The notes under the pieces: generated by a model
Told to the model about the DNA's origin: nothing
Databases searched by the model: none
The model's input: the letters and a program-made list of their open reading frames with translations, nothing else
Translations under genes and position numbers: made by a program
Part shown: piece by piece, positions 40,869 to 40,927 of the stretch
Numbering within the stretch: the first letter of the stretch is position 1
How the letters are laid out: each line of letters opens with the position of its first letter
NCBI RefSeq assembly: GCF_000612625.1
Contig: NZ_CCAS010000037.1
Span: forward strand, 1-40,927
Reading direction: 5' to 3'
DNA length: 40,927 bases
Source: Neobacillus jeddahensis
GTDB lineage: Bacteria; Bacillota; Bacilli; Bacillales; Cytobacillaceae

Positions 40869-40927
40869 ATGTATGGATTTGGCGGATTTGGCGGATATGG
40901 ATATGGTGGCTGCGGATATGGCGGTGG
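40869..40927 (+). CDS. Second YjcZ-like Gly/Tyr-rich protein, cut by window end
   Basis: ATG 40869 has GAGGAGGA about 8 bases upstream and opens MYGFGGFGGYGYGGCGYGG, running off the window. It lies 21 bp after the previous gene and is probably co-transcribed with it. The Gly/Tyr/Phe-rich head suits YjcZ-like or related small coat-associated proteins; the membrane part would lie outside the window. Confidence 0.75.
   Translation, partial: MYGFGGFGGYGYGGCGYGG

Noticed and set aside
1..40927. CRISPR array, tRNA, rRNA or prophage
   Set aside because: No regularly spaced repeats, tRNA cloverleaf, rRNA segments or phage structural genes were seen.

Overview
The window is a low-GC chromosomal segment of a spore-forming Bacillaceae bacterium (Neobacillus/Mesobacillus/Priestia-like; the genus is an inference). 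The reasons are AGGAGG ribosome sites, frequent TTG/GTG starts, DesK/DesR, a pabB-pabA-pabC operon like that of Bacillus subtilis, YisL, an IDEAL-domain protein, YjcZ-type tiny membrane proteins and several Spo0A-box-like sites. No tRNA, rRNA, CRISPR array or prophage was seen.

Layout. (1) 1-609: the 3' part of an IS1182-type transposase, cut by a GC-rich intergenic repeat. (2) 640-10005: a lipid/polyhydroxyalkanoate (PHA) region. It has two paralogous acyl-CoA synthetases with near-identical promoter blocks carrying 0A-box-like sites, an SDR reductase, a third PhaR/PhaE-like protein, a phasin-like protein, PhaR, the PHA synthase PhaC, and a convergent alpha/beta hydrolase. (3) 10275-12151: DesK/DesR, then a terminator and an unusual three-hairpin element. 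(4) 12153-17042: YisL, then a minus-strand unit of response regulator, histidine kinase, ABC permease, ABC ATPase and secreted protein. (5) 17208-24249: housekeeping and small genes: a hydrolase, an IDEAL protein, p-aminobenzoate synthesis, a permuted papain-like protein, a CoxG/SRPBCC protein and a cadherin-like surface protein. (6) 24450-27264: phosphoenolpyruvate carboxylase. (7) 27265-34737: a second PHA region. adhE is followed at once by a second phasin-like/PhaR/PhaC module, a convergent hydrolase paralogous to the one at 9226-10005, then divergent phaQ (PadR-type regulator) and phaP. (8) 34738-40927: two GC-rich repeats, a DUF6230/DUF6114-like envelope operon with a divergent GAF-LuxR regulator, uppP, a glycerophosphodiesterase and two YjcZ-family genes, the last cut by the window end.

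Main point. Two copies of a phasin-like/PhaR/PhaC block, each ending in a bidirectional terminator against a paralogous hydrolase, lie about 23 kb apart. They are tied to acyl-CoA synthetases and an SDR in one copy, and to adhE in the other. No thiolase (phaA) is present, and the only reductase is the SDR. The sequence therefore suggests a PHA system fed by activated free (hydroxy)acids or aldehydes, not only by acetyl-CoA condensation. Candidate control sites are 0A boxes (Spo0A), one FadR-like box before adhE, an ACTAACCGGTTAGT palindrome before the first phasin/PhaR/PhaC unit, and an ATGTAAAATACAT palindrome at both phaQ and the first hydrolase/desK intergenic region. Function and substrate range are inferences; the homologies and motifs are read directly from the sequence.
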